DNA from: Nitrospiraceae bacterium
GTDB taxonomy: Bacteria > Nitrospirota > Nitrospiria > Nitrospirales > Nitrospiraceae
Length of the DNA stretch: 35,435 bases
Direction of reading: 5' to 3'
Assembly (NCBI GenBank): GCA_023248355.1
Contig: JAHFES010000001.1
Location: 30,339 to 65,773, forward strand
Both the position numbers and the translations under genes were made by a program. The notes beneath the pieces are model-generated. The model made no database searches and was not told the origin of the DNA. It saw only the letters and a program-made list of their open reading frames with translations. This document shows, piece by piece, positions 1 to 11,019 of the stretch. Position 1 is the first letter of the stretch. Every line of letters starts with the position of its first letter.

Positions 1-742
1 GGGAAAAGGCCGGCTTGCCATGCACGAGGAGTTCGCGAAGCGCCTGGTGGGGAGCGATGTTCTTCCGATAGGGTCTGACCGTCATCAAGGCGTCGAACAC
101 ATCGACCACTCCAATGATCTGGGCTTGCTCAGCAATCTGTGTCCCTTTCAACCGACAGGGATACCCACTACCATCCCACCGTTCATGCTCTTGCGCGCTG
201 ATCGTTGAGAGCCATTCACACGAACTCCCGAGGCCGGCGAGGATGCGGCGGCCTCGCTCAGGATGGGCACGAATGGCGACTCGCTCTTCGTCCGTCAGGG
301 CTCCTGCTTTTTCCAGCAGAGAGGCCGGAAGCGTCCACATCCCAATGTCATGGAGCAATCCTGCCATGGCTAATCGCTCAAGATCCTCCTCAGAATAGTG
401 CAAGCCGATCCCGACTTTAACGCTCAGGACCGCAACATGCAGAGCGTTGTCCGCAAGGTAATCGTCGGTTTGGCCGCTCAACGCCCATCGCACGCACTCA
501 TCACTTTGATGAAGTTCATGAACCAATTCTCTCGCCAGATCGCCAAATGCGTCGAGCCGTGGTCTCACACTTGAACGAACCGCCTCTCCTACTCGACGCA
601 CTTCCTCCCTCGCTGTGGCATACCACCTGCAAGCCAACTCACGCTCGCCTGCGGTCACAGGCGCATGACTTCGGGACGCCGTGTTTCCGCCTCCGCGAGG
701 CTCCAGCGACTGCTCACGCACCAAGTCAGAAAGTCGAGCCAC
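1..742 (-). CDS. HD-GYP/HDIG domain protein (putative c-di-GMP phosphodiesterase), C-terminus cut by window edge
   Basis: Manual minus-strand translation from a GTG at 742: VARLSDLVREQ...LAMAGLLHDIGMWTLPASLLEK...AHPERGRRIL...EHERWDGSGYP...VDVFDALMTVRPYRK. HD, DGxGYP and DAL..RPYR motifs are visible. Absent from the ORF track because it runs off the window. Confidence 0.85.
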   Translation of the reverse strand, partial: MARLSDLVREQSLEPRGGGNTASRSHAPVTAGERELACRWYATAREEVRRVGEAVRSSVRPRLDAFGDLARELVHELHQSDECVRWALSGQTDDYLADNALHVAVLSVKVGIGLHYSEEDLERLAMAGLLHDIGMWTLPASLLEKAGALTDEERVAIRAHPERGRRILAGLGSSCEWLSTISAQEHERWDGSGYPCRLKGTQIAEQAQIIGVVDVFDALMTVRPYRKNIAPHQALRELLVHGKPAFS

Positions 743-795
743 TGTCTACTCCGTTCCCTGCCCGCATCGGTCTTACCGGCGGCATCACAACACGA

Positions 796-972
796 CTACT
801 TGTTCACAACCTTCCGCATCGTGGGCTGTGGGCGAAATTCCAGTTTGCTCAGCTCTCTCTCCAGCATGGCTCGGATGAAGCCGCTCGTGGTGTACCCCTG
901 TTGCTTGAGCGCGTCGAGTTGCTCTTTCAACTCGACAGGAAGCTGAATAACAATGCGAACGAGCTTGGACAT
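796..972 (-). CDS. Small ribbon-helix-helix (CopG/Arc-like) DNA-binding protein
   Basis: MSKLVRIVIQLPVELKEQLDALKQQGYTTSGFIRAMLERELSKLEF...; beta-strand then two helices typical of RHH. SD-like AGGGAG lies 8 nt upstream of the ATG at 972. Confidence 0.65.
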   Translation of the reverse strand: MSKLVRIVIQLPVELKEQLDALKQQGYTTSGFIRAMLERELSKLEFRPQPTMRKVVNK

Positions 973-991
973 GATAATGACTCCCTTTGGA

Positions 992-1052
992 CACCATGGT
1001 GCCTGCAGGCATGGCACGTGTGCACATGCTATGCCTTGCTAGCATCGTGCTA
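992..1052. promoter_or_regulatory. Cluster of palindromes upstream of the RHH gene (candidate operator region)
   Basis: CACCATGGTG (992-1001), GCCTGCAGGC (1001-1010), 30-bp imperfect palindrome AGGCATGGCACGTGT/GCACATGCTATGCCT (1007-1036, 12/15 pairs), TGCTAGCA (1037-1044), TAGCA-tcg-TGCTA (1040-1052). Confidence 0.45.
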
Positions 1053-1185
1053 AGAGTGCGGAATTACGACTACTTGTGCTATGGCCCTTCAGCATATCGT
1101 CTAGGGATGGACAAAAACTGTCACTCTTGCCCCGCAATGTACGACATACTGACGGATCGAATCGGGGGCTACTGAGGTGTTTTAT

Positions 1186-3735
1186 CTACAGAGGGAGGAA
1201 TGGAAATCCAGCGCGATCGACAAACTGGAGCCAGAGGCGATGCCAGTTCTCCTGCTCGCAATGCCAGAGACATTCATGGAGATCAATCGGTCCTGGAATC
1301 AGATCGCGCATATGGGTCAGCATGATGCTTGACGTCGAGAGACGTCCCGTCATCCAGATTGCCCCGTCGAGATCCGTACGCGAGACCGCCGCGTTCTCCT
1401 CGGCATAGGCTTGAAGGACAAATGGGACTGGATGTCCATAGGGATTCGCCTGGCCCACTGAGATCACGGCGTACTGCGGATGAATGTGCCTGAGCCAGTC
1501 ACGATCAAACGAGCTCCGCGCTCCATGATGAGGCACTTTCAACAGCGTCACAGGCTGACGTCCTTCGCCGCTGAGATGACGCAAACCTTCCACCTCGATG
1601 TCAGCGGCAAACAGGATCGAGTGGGCGCCACACTGCAATCTAGAAACGATCGATTGATTGTTGAGCGACATCCCACTACGGGGCTGGACCAATGCCTGGC
1701 CTTCGAGTGCCTCAGTCGGATTCAGAATCGTCAATCGGCAGGGCCCTGCCGTCAGCACCTCTTCTCCTCGAACAGCGATCTGTTCGCGGACTTGATTTTC
1801 TCGCAGCGCAGCCTTCAAGTCTGTCACGAACTGTTCCGAACGTTCACCGCCCGTTCCCCAATACTGCCCGACTGAGAAATGGCGAAGGACCCAGATCAGC
1901 CCACCAACATGGTCCAGCTGTTGATGCGTTCCCACCATGTGCTCAACATGACGGATGCCTCGATTCCAGAGAAAGGGAGCCACCACCCCTCGCCCCATGT
2001 CAAAGCGCTCATATCTGGCCCCTCCATCGATCAGAACCGTCTGTCCATCCGGCAACTCAATCACGGCACTGTCACCTTGGCCCACGTCAAGAAATGTCAC
2101 ACGCCAGCGATCTCCATCCACTCCCAATCGGGGCGACAAGCCCCACCAACATACGAGGAGCAGGACCACTCCAGCACCAACGATGCGAAGACGATGCGAC
2201 ACAACGCCGGCACTCGCCATGAAAAGTCCAGCGTAGAAGAAGACGATGCCCGGTATCGATGGAGCAGGAACGTGCCACTCACTCCCAGGGAGCCTAGCGC
2301 ACCAGCGAAGTCCCTGAATCAGCCATGTGAGCAGCTGCTCCTGGAGCGATCCCATCACCAAATCGCCGTTCCCTGTCGCGACAGTCCACACAGCGGCAAG
2401 TAAGCCCAGTGGAACCAATACAATACCTGTGAAGGGAATGGCAAAGAGGTTCGTCACGACCCCCGTCCAAGGAATCTGATTAAAGTACAGAGCGACTACA
2501 GGAAGCGTGGCCAAGGTCACGGCCCCACCCATCACCAAGGCATCACGGCCATAGCTGGCAATGATCTGCGCCACACTCCGCTCGATCTGCACGGTCCCCT
2601 CTTCCCAGCGCGTCACCCACCCTGCCGATTGAACGATCATGAGCACCGAGAGAAACGAGAGTTGGAACGAAATATCAAAGATCGCACGAGGGTCGTGCAA
2701 CACAATGATGAGTGCCGCCACAGCCATGGCATGGTGCAAATGACGCTCGTACCCGAGCCACACGGCGAGGAGCGCCATCGTAATCATCACGAGCGAGCGG
2801 ATGGTCGCCAGCTCAGCCCCGGCCAGCAGCGCATACAACGCCACCGTCGGCCACGTCAGGAGAATGGCGATTCTCGACGGAGTGAGCACCCGAGAGACCG
2901 CCAGCAATAGGGAAGACGGGAGCCACAGGACGACTCGTTTCACCAGCCAAAAAACGACCAATGCAACGAGTCCAAGGTGTGACCCGGAGATCGACAGGAG
3001 GTGAACGGTTCCCGTGACCATGAACCACTCTTGAAGGTCTTGCTGAAGATAGCCTCGTTCCCCGATGACGATGCCCAGAAAGATCCCAAGTGCCGGCTGG
3101 TCCAACGTGCGAATCGCAGCGTCTCGAATCGTCGCCCTCCAGCGATCGATTTGACTCCAGGCCATCCATCGCCAGGTTCTGGCGCCCGATTCAAGGAGAC
3201 GCACCGCCTCAGACCCTGTGAGGGTTGCCACAGCATCGATCCCCTGGCGTTCCAGGTAGGTGGCGTAGTCAAACCCTCCGGGGTTCAACGACCCGCTTGG
3301 TAGATGAAGCTTGGCACGAAACGAGATGCGATCCCCCTGATGCAACGTGCTGCCCGGCTCTCGCCATACGAGACGTACTCTTCTTGGATCTAGAAGACCT
3401 TCCTCGGCTTCGACAAGCACCGTCTGCCGTCCAGGGGCATGCTGAACTGGAGCCACAACGCGGCCGACAACCTCGGTCAAGAGGATGTCACGACGATTCA
3501 ACGGAGGGTGATGAACGGGTGGAGACGGAGATACTGCAGTCCAATACAGAATTCCAGCTAGAAGGAACGCGTACAAGACCAGCGCATGACGTGAGTCAAG
3601 CACCCCTGCGCGCTCGAAAAGATTCAACCCAAGCGCGGCACCCACCAACAGGCTGGAGAGGACGACCGGAAAAAAGGGGATCTGAGATCCATACACGAGA
3701 CCGAGGAGAAAAGCGGCTGTGAGGGGTGGCAGCAT
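1186..3735 (-). CDS. comEC: DNA internalization-related competence protein ComEC/Rec2
   Basis: 849 aa; DUF4131-like N-terminus, multi-TM competence domain (GIVIGERGYLQQDLQEWFMVTGTVHLLSISGSHLGLV), C-terminal metallo-beta-lactamase domain (FLDVGQGDSAVIELPDGQTVLIDGG...THQQLDHVGG). Confidence 0.93.
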   Translation of the reverse strand: MLPPLTAAFLLGLVYGSQIPFFPVVLSSLLVGAALGLNLFERAGVLDSRHALVLYAFLLAGILYWTAVSPSPPVHHPPLNRRDILLTEVVGRVVAPVQHAPGRQTVLVEAEEGLLDPRRVRLVWREPGSTLHQGDRISFRAKLHLPSGSLNPGGFDYATYLERQGIDAVATLTGSEAVRLLESGARTWRWMAWSQIDRWRATIRDAAIRTLDQPALGIFLGIVIGERGYLQQDLQEWFMVTGTVHLLSISGSHLGLVALVVFWLVKRVVLWLPSSLLLAVSRVLTPSRIAILLTWPTVALYALLAGAELATIRSLVMITMALLAVWLGYERHLHHAMAVAALIIVLHDPRAIFDISFQLSFLSVLMIVQSAGWVTRWEEGTVQIERSVAQIIASYGRDALVMGGAVTLATLPVVALYFNQIPWTGVVTNLFAIPFTGIVLVPLGLLAAVWTVATGNGDLVMGSLQEQLLTWLIQGLRWCARLPGSEWHVPAPSIPGIVFFYAGLFMASAGVVSHRLRIVGAGVVLLLVCWWGLSPRLGVDGDRWRVTFLDVGQGDSAVIELPDGQTVLIDGGARYERFDMGRGVVAPFLWNRGIRHVEHMVGTHQQLDHVGGLIWVLRHFSVGQYWGTGGERSEQFVTDLKAALRENQVREQIAVRGEEVLTAGPCRLTILNPTEALEGQALVQPRSGMSLNNQSIVSRLQCGAHSILFAADIEVEGLRHLSGEGRQPVTLLKVPHHGARSSFDRDWLRHIHPQYAVISVGQANPYGHPVPFVLQAYAEENAAVSRTDLDGAIWMTGRLSTSSIMLTHMRDLIPGPIDLHECLWHCEQENWHRLWLQFVDRAGFPFLPL

Positions 3736-3762
3736 GAACCTCCCTCACGCAGAGGGGAGCAC

Positions 3763-5112
3763 TTAACCAATATGGGCCCGTACGATGCGCGCGAGAGCCT
3801 CGGCCACCTCATTGATCACGGTGTCTTTCTCTCCTTCCACCATGATCCGCAAGAGCGGCTCGGTTCCAGAGTACCGAACGACCACGCGTCCGCTGCCATT
3901 GAGACGACGTTCGCTCTCTCGAATGGCTCGATCGATATCGGGAATCGACTCCAAGATCGGCTTTTGTTTGACCTTCACATTCAGCAGCACTTGCGGCACC
4001 GCAGACATGGCTGTTGCCAACTCCGACAAAGGCTTCTTTGTCCGCTTGATGAGAGACAACATTTGCAGCGCAGAAATGAGACCGTCGCCGGTCGTATTAT
4101 GGTCCAGGAAAATAAAGTGTCCCGATTGCTCTCCGCCGAAGTTATAACCCTCGGCTAACATACGCTCCAGCAAGTAGCGATCGCCGACTGGCGTTCGAAC
4201 CAGCTTGATTCCAGCCTTGGACATCGCCAACTCCAACCCAAAGTTGCTCATCACCGTCCCGACCAGCGTCTGCTTGGCCAACTGGCCATTCTGGTGAAGA
4301 TCGAGCCCCAAAGCCGCCATAACATGGTCGCCATCCACAATGGCCCCCTGCTCACAGACGAAGATTGCCCGGTCCGCATCGCCATCCAAGGCAATCCCGA
4401 TATCGGCTTTGTGGTGACGCACCGCTTCTTGGAGCTGCTCAGGATGGACGGCCCCGCAGCCGGCATTGATATTCATGCCGTCCGGCTTGTTTCCGATCAC
4501 CTCAACCTTGGCTCCCAGTTCCCTGAGGACCGTCGGCGCCACCTTGTACGCCGCACCATTCGCACAATCGACAACGAGTTTGAGTCCTTGAAAATCCAAA
4601 TCCCTCGGTAAGGACCGCTTGGCAAACTCAATATACCGTCCTTCGGCATCGTCAAGCCGGTACGCCTTTCCGATAAGATCTGCAGTTGGCCGTAGGTGGC
4701 TGATCTCGTCCGACACGATCAACTCTTCGATCCGGGCCTCCACCTCATCGGGCAGCTTGAAGCCATCCTTCGAAAAAAACTTGATCCCATTATCCTGATA
4801 GGGATTATGCGAAGCCGAAATCACCACTCCCGCGTCAGCTCGCAGACTGCGCGTTAAGAAGGCAATGGCCGGCGTCGGCATCGGTCCGACTAACAACACA
4901 TCGACGCCCATGGAACAGATCCCCGCTGTCAAGGCGGATTCCAACATGTAGCCGGAAATACGAGTGTCCTTACCGATGACGATTTGGTGCCGGCCAGCAC
5001 GCCGCATGAAGATGTGCGCTGCCGCCCGACCCAGTTGCATGGCCATTTCGCTGGTCATCGGCTCGAGATTGGCCACACCCCGGACGCCGTCTGTTCCAAA
5101 CAACTTACGCAA
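3763..5112 (-). CDS. glmM: Phosphoglucosamine mutase
   Basis: [15 protein letters not shown]..., [37 protein letters not shown]. Confidence 0.97.
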   Translation of the reverse strand: MRKLFGTDGVRGVANLEPMTSEMAMQLGRAAAHIFMRRAGRHQIVIGKDTRISGYMLESALTAGICSMGVDVLLVGPMPTPAIAFLTRSLRADAGVVISASHNPYQDNGIKFFSKDGFKLPDEVEARIEELIVSDEISHLRPTADLIGKAYRLDDAEGRYIEFAKRSLPRDLDFQGLKLVVDCANGAAYKVAPTVLRELGAKVEVIGNKPDGMNINAGCGAVHPEQLQEAVRHHKADIGIALDGDADRAIFVCEQGAIVDGDHVMAALGLDLHQNGQLAKQTLVGTVMSNFGLELAMSKAGIKLVRTPVGDRYLLERMLAEGYNFGGEQSGHFIFLDHNTTGDGLISALQMLSLIKRTKKPLSELATAMSAVPQVLLNVKVKQKPILESIPDIDRAIRESERRLNGSGRVVVRYSGTEPLLRIMVEGEKDTVINEVAEALARIVRAHIG

Positions 5113-6013
5113 AGTGCTCCTGTCTGGATGATGAGGGGCGTGATTTAACGGCAGCCGCCATTTTCACGACATCCGCCATCATCGCGACATCATGGACGCG
5201 CAGGATCTGTGCACCCCGATCGACCGCCAGTGCCACGGCCGCTGCCGTTCCCCACTCCCGATGCTCGACAGACCGAGCGACGATCTGCCCAATAAAAGAT
5301 TTTCGTGAAAGACCAACGAGCAGTGGGCGGTTCAACATGGTGAAGGAAGAGAGCTGATTCAATATATCGAGATTGTGTACCAGCAGCTTACCAAAACCGA
5401 TGCCGGGATCAAGAACGATGTTGGTTTTAGCAATGCCCGCCTCCATGGCCACCTGCATTCGTTCATCCAGAAAGTGCGAAACCTCAGTCACCACACTTTC
5501 ATAATGCGGTGTGTGCTGCATCGTCTGTGGAGTCCCTTGCATGTGCATCAGGATAATGCCTGCACCGGATCGGGCTATCACCGTCGCCATCTGAGCATCG
5601 AACCGCAGGGCGCTCACATCATTGATAATGGACGCGCCTGCGTCCAAGGCGAGCTGGGCTACTCTCGACTTGGTGGTATCCACGGAAATCGGAACCGTGA
5701 CTCGACGAGCCAGCTCGGTCACCACTGGAATCACCCGTGCAAGTTCATCCTGCTCATTCACAGGATTGGCTCCAGGCCTGGTCGATTCGGCACCGATATC
5801 AAGGATATCCGCCCCCTGCTCAGCCAACTCGAGCGCGTGCGCGACAGCCTGCTCAGGGTTGGCGTACCGGCCCCTATCATAGAATGAATCAGCCGTGACG
5901 TTCACAATGCCCATGATCAGCGGACGATCCTTGCACCGGACTTCCCGCCCTCTGGCTAAAAACCAGTCCCGCGGGGACAATGATTGCGATGAAGACTGTT
6001 CCATGACGATCAC
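5105..6013 (-). CDS. folP: Dihydropteroate synthase
   Basis: [57 protein letters not shown]. Confidence 0.96.
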   Translation of the reverse strand: MIVMEQSSSQSLSPRDWFLARGREVRCKDRPLIMGIVNVTADSFYDRGRYANPEQAVAHALELAEQGADILDIGAESTRPGANPVNEQDELARVIPVVTELARRVTVPISVDTTKSRVAQLALDAGASIINDVSALRFDAQMATVIARSGAGIILMHMQGTPQTMQHTPHYESVVTEVSHFLDERMQVAMEAGIAKTNIVLDPGIGFGKLLVHNLDILNQLSSFTMLNRPLLVGLSRKSFIGQIVARSVEHREWGTAAAVALAVDRGAQILRVHDVAMMADVVKMAAAVKSRPSSSRQEHFA

Positions 6014-6079
6014 ACCCTACAGATCACGCGAAGATATTACCACTAGAACTGCAACAGGCTTGACACAAGTAGTACCCTG

Positions 6080-6114
6080 ACAACGGCCCCCATGCTCTGA
6101 AAAGGGGCCGTTGT
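6080..6114 (-). terminator. Terminator-like hairpin downstream of ftsH
   Basis: 11-bp perfect inverted repeat ACAACGGCCCC (6080-6090) / GGGGCCGTTGT (6104-6114) just after the ftsH stop; no clear poly-T tail. Confidence 0.5.
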
Positions 6115-6128
6115 ATGATGAGATCTGT

Positions 6129-7940
6129 CTAGGCAGGAACCGTCTGAGAGGAGGACTGCAATAGAATTTGGTCGATCTCCGGCGCATCCAGCACTTCTTT
6201 TTCCAACAGCGCCTCACCCAACGCCTTCAAACTGGCCATCTGTTCAGTGAGCACGCGCTTGGCGCGGTCGTAGTTCTCCGTGACAAGCCGCTTGATCTCC
6301 TGATCGATCTCGAGCGCCACTTGCTCGCTGAAATCACGCTGGGTCGCAATTTCTCGGCCCAGGAAGATCTGTTCCTCTTTTCGCCCAAAGGTCAGGGGCC
6401 CCAGCTTTTCACTCATGCCCCACTCACACACCATCTTTCGTGCGAGATCCGTCGCCCGTTCCAAATCATTGCCCGCGCCGGTCGTGACGTGATGGAAGAC
6501 CAATTCTTCTGCAACCCGGCCACCCATCAGAATCGCCAAAGTGTTGTACAAGAATTCCTTGGAGAAGTTGTGCCGATCATCGGTCGGGAGCTGCATGGTG
6601 ACACCCAAGGCTCGCCCTCTGGGGATGATCGTGACTTTATGAACCGGGTCCGTTCCAGGCAACAACTTTGCCATCAACGCATGCCCGGCCTCATGGTACG
6701 CTGTGACGCGCTTTTCCTCATCGCTCAGGATCATACTCTTTCGCTCGGCGCCCATGAGGACCTTGTCCTTCGCCATTTCGAAGTCCACGACCTCCACTTC
6801 CTTCTTATTCTGACGAGCGGCCCAGAGCGCCGCCTCGTTCACAAGATTTTCGAGGTCGGCGCCTGAGAACCCTGGCGTGCCGCGTGCGATCTTCTCCAAT
6901 TCCACATTCGCCGCCACCGGCACCTTCTTCGTATGGACTTTGAGAATCTCTGAACGGCCACGCAGATCAGGTCGATTCACCACGACTTGCCGATCAAACC
7001 GGCCCGGTCGAAGTAACGCAGGATCGAGCACATCCGGCCGATTGGTCGCTGCGACCAGAATAACGCCTTCCGTCGTATCAAACCCATCCATTTCCACAAG
7101 CAACTGATTGAGCGTCTGCTCGCGCTCATCGTGTCCACCGCCGAGCCCGGCGCCTCGCAAGCGACCGACTGCGTCGATCTCGTCGATAAAAATAATGCAG
7201 GGCGCGTGCTTCTTGCCCTGCTCGAACAAATCGCGGACCCGGGACGCTCCGACTCCGACGAACATTTCCACAAAGTCTGATCCACTGATGCTGAAGAACG
7301 GAACACTCGCTTCCCCAGCAATCGCTTTCGCCAACAGGGTCTTCCCTGTTCCTGGAGGGCCAACGATCAAGACCCCTTTGGGAATACGTCCGCCCAGCTT
7401 CTGAAACTTCCGAGGATCTTTCAGAAAATCGATGATCTCGAGCACTTCCCCTTTGGCCTCATCAATACCAGCCACATCAGAGAAGGTGACTTTCTTCCGG
7501 TCCTCGGTCAACATGCGGGCACGGCTCTTCCCAAAGGACAAGGCCTTGTTCCCACCGATCTGCATTTGACGCATGAGGAAAAACCAGAGACCGAGGAAGA
7601 GAATGAACGGTCCCCACGTCACGAGAAAGGTAATGTACCAGGGGCTTTCATCCGGTGGCTTGACTTCGATTTGGACATCCTTCTCGCGAAGGACCTTCAC
7701 GAGATCAGGATAGTCTGCCGAGTAGGTGCGGATGCGCGTCTTATCTTTCAAAACTCCACTGATATGATTGGCTTTAATGATGACCTTCTCGATGTCGCCC
7801 TTATCGAGCCTCGCCATGAAATCACTGAAGATCACGTCTTCTTCAGGCGCATGAGTCGGCACGCTGAATAAGTTAAAGAGCAGAATCATGAACAAGCCGA
7901 CCACGACCCAAAAGAGCAAGTTCTTGACCCTGGAATTCAT
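6129..7940 (-). CDS. ftsH: ATP-dependent zinc metalloprotease FtsH
   Basis: [56 protein letters not shown]; two N-terminal TM segments. ORF opens at 7976; likely start [11 protein letters not shown] at 7940. Confidence 0.97.
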   Translation of the reverse strand: MNSRVKNLLFWVVVGLFMILLFNLFSVPTHAPEEDVIFSDFMARLDKGDIEKVIIKANHISGVLKDKTRIRTYSADYPDLVKVLREKDVQIEVKPPDESPWYITFLVTWGPFILFLGLWFFLMRQMQIGGNKALSFGKSRARMLTEDRKKVTFSDVAGIDEAKGEVLEIIDFLKDPRKFQKLGGRIPKGVLIVGPPGTGKTLLAKAIAGEASVPFFSISGSDFVEMFVGVGASRVRDLFEQGKKHAPCIIFIDEIDAVGRLRGAGLGGGHDEREQTLNQLLVEMDGFDTTEGVILVAATNRPDVLDPALLRPGRFDRQVVVNRPDLRGRSEILKVHTKKVPVAANVELEKIARGTPGFSGADLENLVNEAALWAARQNKKEVEVVDFEMAKDKVLMGAERKSMILSDEEKRVTAYHEAGHALMAKLLPGTDPVHKVTIIPRGRALGVTMQLPTDDRHNFSKEFLYNTLAILMGGRVAEELVFHHVTTGAGNDLERATDLARKMVCEWGMSEKLGPLTFGRKEEQIFLGREIATQRDFSEQVALEIDQEIKRLVTENYDRAKRVLTEQMASLKALGEALLEKEVLDAPEIDQILLQSSSQTVPA

Positions 7941-8043
7941 CCAGATCTCCTTCATGATAGCGTTACGCCCACACACAAACCTTCATAAATCTTTGTAATG
8001 TTACCATAGCTTCGTTCAAGCTGACAACAGCAACACAAGAGTC

Positions 8044-8586
8044 CTATTCCTCCTGATCATCCATCTGATCGAGGACAGCGAGGTATGGGAGGTTGCGATA
8101 CTTCTGCTGATAGTCGAGCCCGTAGCCCACCACATACTGATTGGGAATCTTGAATCCCACATACTCGACCTGTACATCCACCACTCTTCGCTCTGGCTTA
8201 CTCAAGAGCGTACAGATCTTAATGCTCCGCGGTTTCTTCTTGGCCAGCGACTTCATCAAATGCTGGACGGTCAATCCTGAATCCACGATATCCTCAACCA
8301 GCAAGACATCTTTGCCTTTGATCTCTTCGGTCAACTCCGTCACCAGCTTGACCTTCCCAGAGGTCTTGGCGCGAGCCCCATAACTCGTCACCACGATAAA
8401 ATCGACTCGCACCGGAATCCGGATCGCTCGCGCCAAATCGGCGTAGAACGCATAGGCCCCCTTCAACACGCCGACAAGCACTAGCTCCTTGCCCGCATAG
8501 TCGGTGCTGATTTGCCGCCCTAATTCACGAATACGGGCACGCATCTGCTCCTGCGTGACAATTGGACGCCCGAACATACGTTCCAT
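8044..8586 (-). CDS. hpt: Hypoxanthine phosphoribosyltransferase
   Basis: VLVGVLKGAYAFYADLARAI, VLLVEDIVDSGLTVQHL PRPP loop. ORF opens at 8619; MERMFGRPIV start at 8586 avoids overlap with tilS. Confidence 0.95.
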   Translation of the reverse strand: MERMFGRPIVTQEQMRARIRELGRQISTDYAGKELVLVGVLKGAYAFYADLARAIRIPVRVDFIVVTSYGARAKTSGKVKLVTELTEEIKGKDVLLVEDIVDSGLTVQHLMKSLAKKKPRSIKICTLLSKPERRVVDVQVEYVGFKIPNQYVVGYGLDYQQKYRNLPYLAVLDQMDDQEE

Positions 8587-8590
8587 CCCG

Positions 8591-10063
8591 CTAGACTCCT
8601 TCCCCTGTCGATTGCTCACTCGCCGTCACCACAAGGCAGCGCTCTGTCCGAGCCGTCACAGCCCATCTCTCGTCTTGCCGATACCCCACCACCCACACAA
8701 TCCCCTCAGGCGCCACCACAACTGGAACTCTTGCTCGATCGGCGATCGGCACTTTGAGATCCATGAAGTAGTCTTGCAGCTTCTTCGAGCGCCCCTTCAT
8801 GCCCAGGGGATGAAAACGGTCCCCAGGTTTCCAGGCTCGCACCATCAGAGGCCCAGATACGCGATCGGCATCCAGCACAATGCGTCTCTGCCCCTGCGCA
8901 ATATCGCGAACCTGCTCCCGCTTTTGTTGTTCTACCCGAACTGTCTGATCTGTTCCAGACCATGACACCTGGGACGGAATTGCCAAAATCTCTGGGACCA
9001 ACTGATCGCTCCGTTCATGAGACACATCCCGAGGCCCGGAAGGAATAAATCGAATGACGTCTTGCTCAACCACCAGTCGAGTTGATTTCATCGCAACACC
9101 CTGGAAACTTCCCTTCTTCGTCACAGCCTGGAGGACACGCTCAATGGTGCGGACGCTCGCTGGCCGATGCCGAGGATCACATCGGCGGAGAACATCTCGC
9201 ACGACACGCCGTTGTACCGCGAGCGGGAGCTGCTGCACGAAGACTCGATCAATCACCCATCCCTCACGACCTTCCGGCCGAACCCGTGACGCGCAGAGCG
9301 CCGCGACATGGTGATCAAGATAGCGGTCGTCTTCGCGACAGAGATCGGCCAGCCTGCAGAGCGCATCGACACTTGATGGAACCAGCCGCTTCAGGATTGG
9401 CAACACCTCATGCCTGACTCGATTCCGCGCATACCGTAACGTGGCATTACTGGAGTCCTGCCGATACGACAGTCCCGCACGCTGAAGGTATGCAAGGATA
9501 TCTTGCCGCTTCGTCTCATACAGAGGCCGAATGATCTTTCCGTCGCGAGAAACCGGCATGCCTGAAAGCCCTGCCAGACCCGCGCCGCGCAACATCCACA
9601 ATAAAACGGTCTCGGCCTGATCGTCAGCCGTATGCCCGACAGCAATGCGATCCGCCCCGCACATCTCGGCGATGTCCATCATCGCACGATAGCGAAGATC
9701 ACGGGCTGCTGCTTGGAGAGAGGTCCGAGGTGCGCGGTCCCGAACGTCAAGCCTCCTTGCATGGAGAGGAATCTCCAGCTCTCGACATAAGGCGGCCACG
9801 AACTTCTGATCTTCATCGGACTCCGCCCCACGGAGCCCATAGTTGAAATGGACTGCCGTCACGGCAAGAGACCAGGATGACCGCAGACGATGCAAGAGCG
9901 ATAAGAGCGCAACCGAGTCGGGTCCACCGGAGACCGCGACCAACAGATGTTGCCCTGGTTCGGCAAGCCCGTTTGATCGAATCGTCTTCACGACTCGATG
10001 AAGTAAGGCAGGCCACGCCCCTCGGATGACCTTGCCCATCATTGTTGAGGTTTCGATCGTCAT
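8591..10063 (-). CDS. tilS: tRNA(Ile)-lysidine synthase
   Basis: LLVAVSGGPDSVALLSLLHRL, GHTADDQAETVLLWMLRGAGLAGLSGM, RNRVRHEVLPIL. Confidence 0.95.
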   Translation of the reverse strand: MTIETSTMMGKVIRGAWPALLHRVVKTIRSNGLAEPGQHLLVAVSGGPDSVALLSLLHRLRSSWSLAVTAVHFNYGLRGAESDEDQKFVAALCRELEIPLHARRLDVRDRAPRTSLQAAARDLRYRAMMDIAEMCGADRIAVGHTADDQAETVLLWMLRGAGLAGLSGMPVSRDGKIIRPLYETKRQDILAYLQRAGLSYRQDSSNATLRYARNRVRHEVLPILKRLVPSSVDALCRLADLCREDDRYLDHHVAALCASRVRPEGREGWVIDRVFVQQLPLAVQRRVVRDVLRRCDPRHRPASVRTIERVLQAVTKKGSFQGVAMKSTRLVVEQDVIRFIPSGPRDVSHERSDQLVPEILAIPSQVSWSGTDQTVRVEQQKREQVRDIAQGQRRIVLDADRVSGPLMVRAWKPGDRFHPLGMKGRSKKLQDYFMDLKVPIADRARVPVVVAPEGIVWVVGYRQDERWAVTARTERCLVVTASEQSTGEGV

Positions 10064-11019
10064 CGTTTCACAAACATCTCGTGATGCCGACGCAACAGGT
10101 CTTTCGCGCGGTCGACATCGAGGGCAATCTGCAGGCTCAATGCCTCCCCTCCGGTAAACTGCATGTCGCCTCGCACACGTTCGACAAACTCGACTGTAAT
10201 CAGGTGTCCATAGAGCTCATGGGTTCCGTCCAAGAGATACACTTCGAGTAACCGCTCGCCTGCATCAAACGTGGGCCTCGTCCCAATGTAGGCCACCGAA
10301 TCATACCGCTGTTGGTTCCACACCGTCACGGTTGCATAGACCCCGTCGGGAGGAAGCACCCGATCAGGCGGCAGTCGAAGATTGGCCGTTGGCCATCCCA
10401 ACGTCTGTCCCCGCTGCGCGCCCGGCGCTACCACGCCAGTCATCGCATAGTGCCGTCCGAGCAGAACGGCTGCCTGACTGATGTTGCCTTCCTGGACAAG
10501 CTGCCGGATTCTCGTGGAACTGACCACGCCCCCCTCGGCCATGACCGGGGACAGCGGATGCACCATGAAACCGAATCGGCTTCCGAGCGTCACGAGATCC
10601 GCAATCTTCCCCGCGCGCTTGTGTCCAAACGCGAAATGTTGACCGACAAAAATCTCTTTGAGGTGAAGACCGCGACACAGGACCTGTTCAGCGAAGGCTT
10701 CTGGCGAAAGCATGGCAAAGGCCTCGGTGAACTCCAGCAAGACGACTTCATCGATCCCCGCTTCCTCAAACCTCGCGAGCTTTTCCTCAGGGCTGGTCAA
10801 AAACCGTAGATCACCGTGAGGCGCCAGGATTTTCACCGGATGTGGATCGAATGTCAGCACCACAGCCGTGCCGTGAGCCCTGCGCGCCGTCTGCACAACC
10901 GTCTGCAAGAGTGACCGGTGCCCGACGTGGTGGCCATCAAAATTGCCGATCGTCCCCACAGGGTAGGGCCGCACGGCATCGCCCACATATCCGCGGGTAA
11001 CCTTCATAGGCACGATCAA
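10060..11019 (-). CDS. ribF: Bifunctional riboflavin kinase/FAD synthetase
   Basis: [78 protein letters not shown]. Confidence 0.95.
   Translation of the reverse strand: MIVPMKVTRGYVGDAVRPYPVGTIGNFDGHHVGHRSLLQTVVQTARRAHGTAVVLTFDPHPVKILAPHGDLRFLTSPEEKLARFEEAGIDEVVLLEFTEAFAMLSPEAFAEQVLCRGLHLKEIFVGQHFAFGHKRAGKIADLVTLGSRFGFMVHPLSPVMAEGGVVSSTRIRQLVQEGNISQAAVLLGRHYAMTGVVAPGAQRGQTLGWPTANLRLPPDRVLPPDGVYATVTVWNQQRYDSVAYIGTRPTFDAGERLLEVYLLDGTHELYGHLITVEFVERVRGDMQFTGGEALSLQIALDVDRAKDLLRRHHEMFVKR

Noticed and set aside
796-972. RHH gene as the antitoxin of a toxin-antitoxin pair
   Set aside because: No RelE/ParE/MazF/PIN-like partner lies next to it; the downstream gene is an HD-GYP protein.
547-1053. 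168-aa plus-strand ORF over the HD-GYP/RHH start region
   Set aside because: Opposite two minus-strand genes with recognisable domains; no coding character.
1186-3735. ComEC metallo-beta-lactamase motif THQQLDH as a possible inactive domain
   Set aside because: ComEC proteins often vary at the second His position (for example HxDxDH-type patterns), so this is not clearly anomalous.
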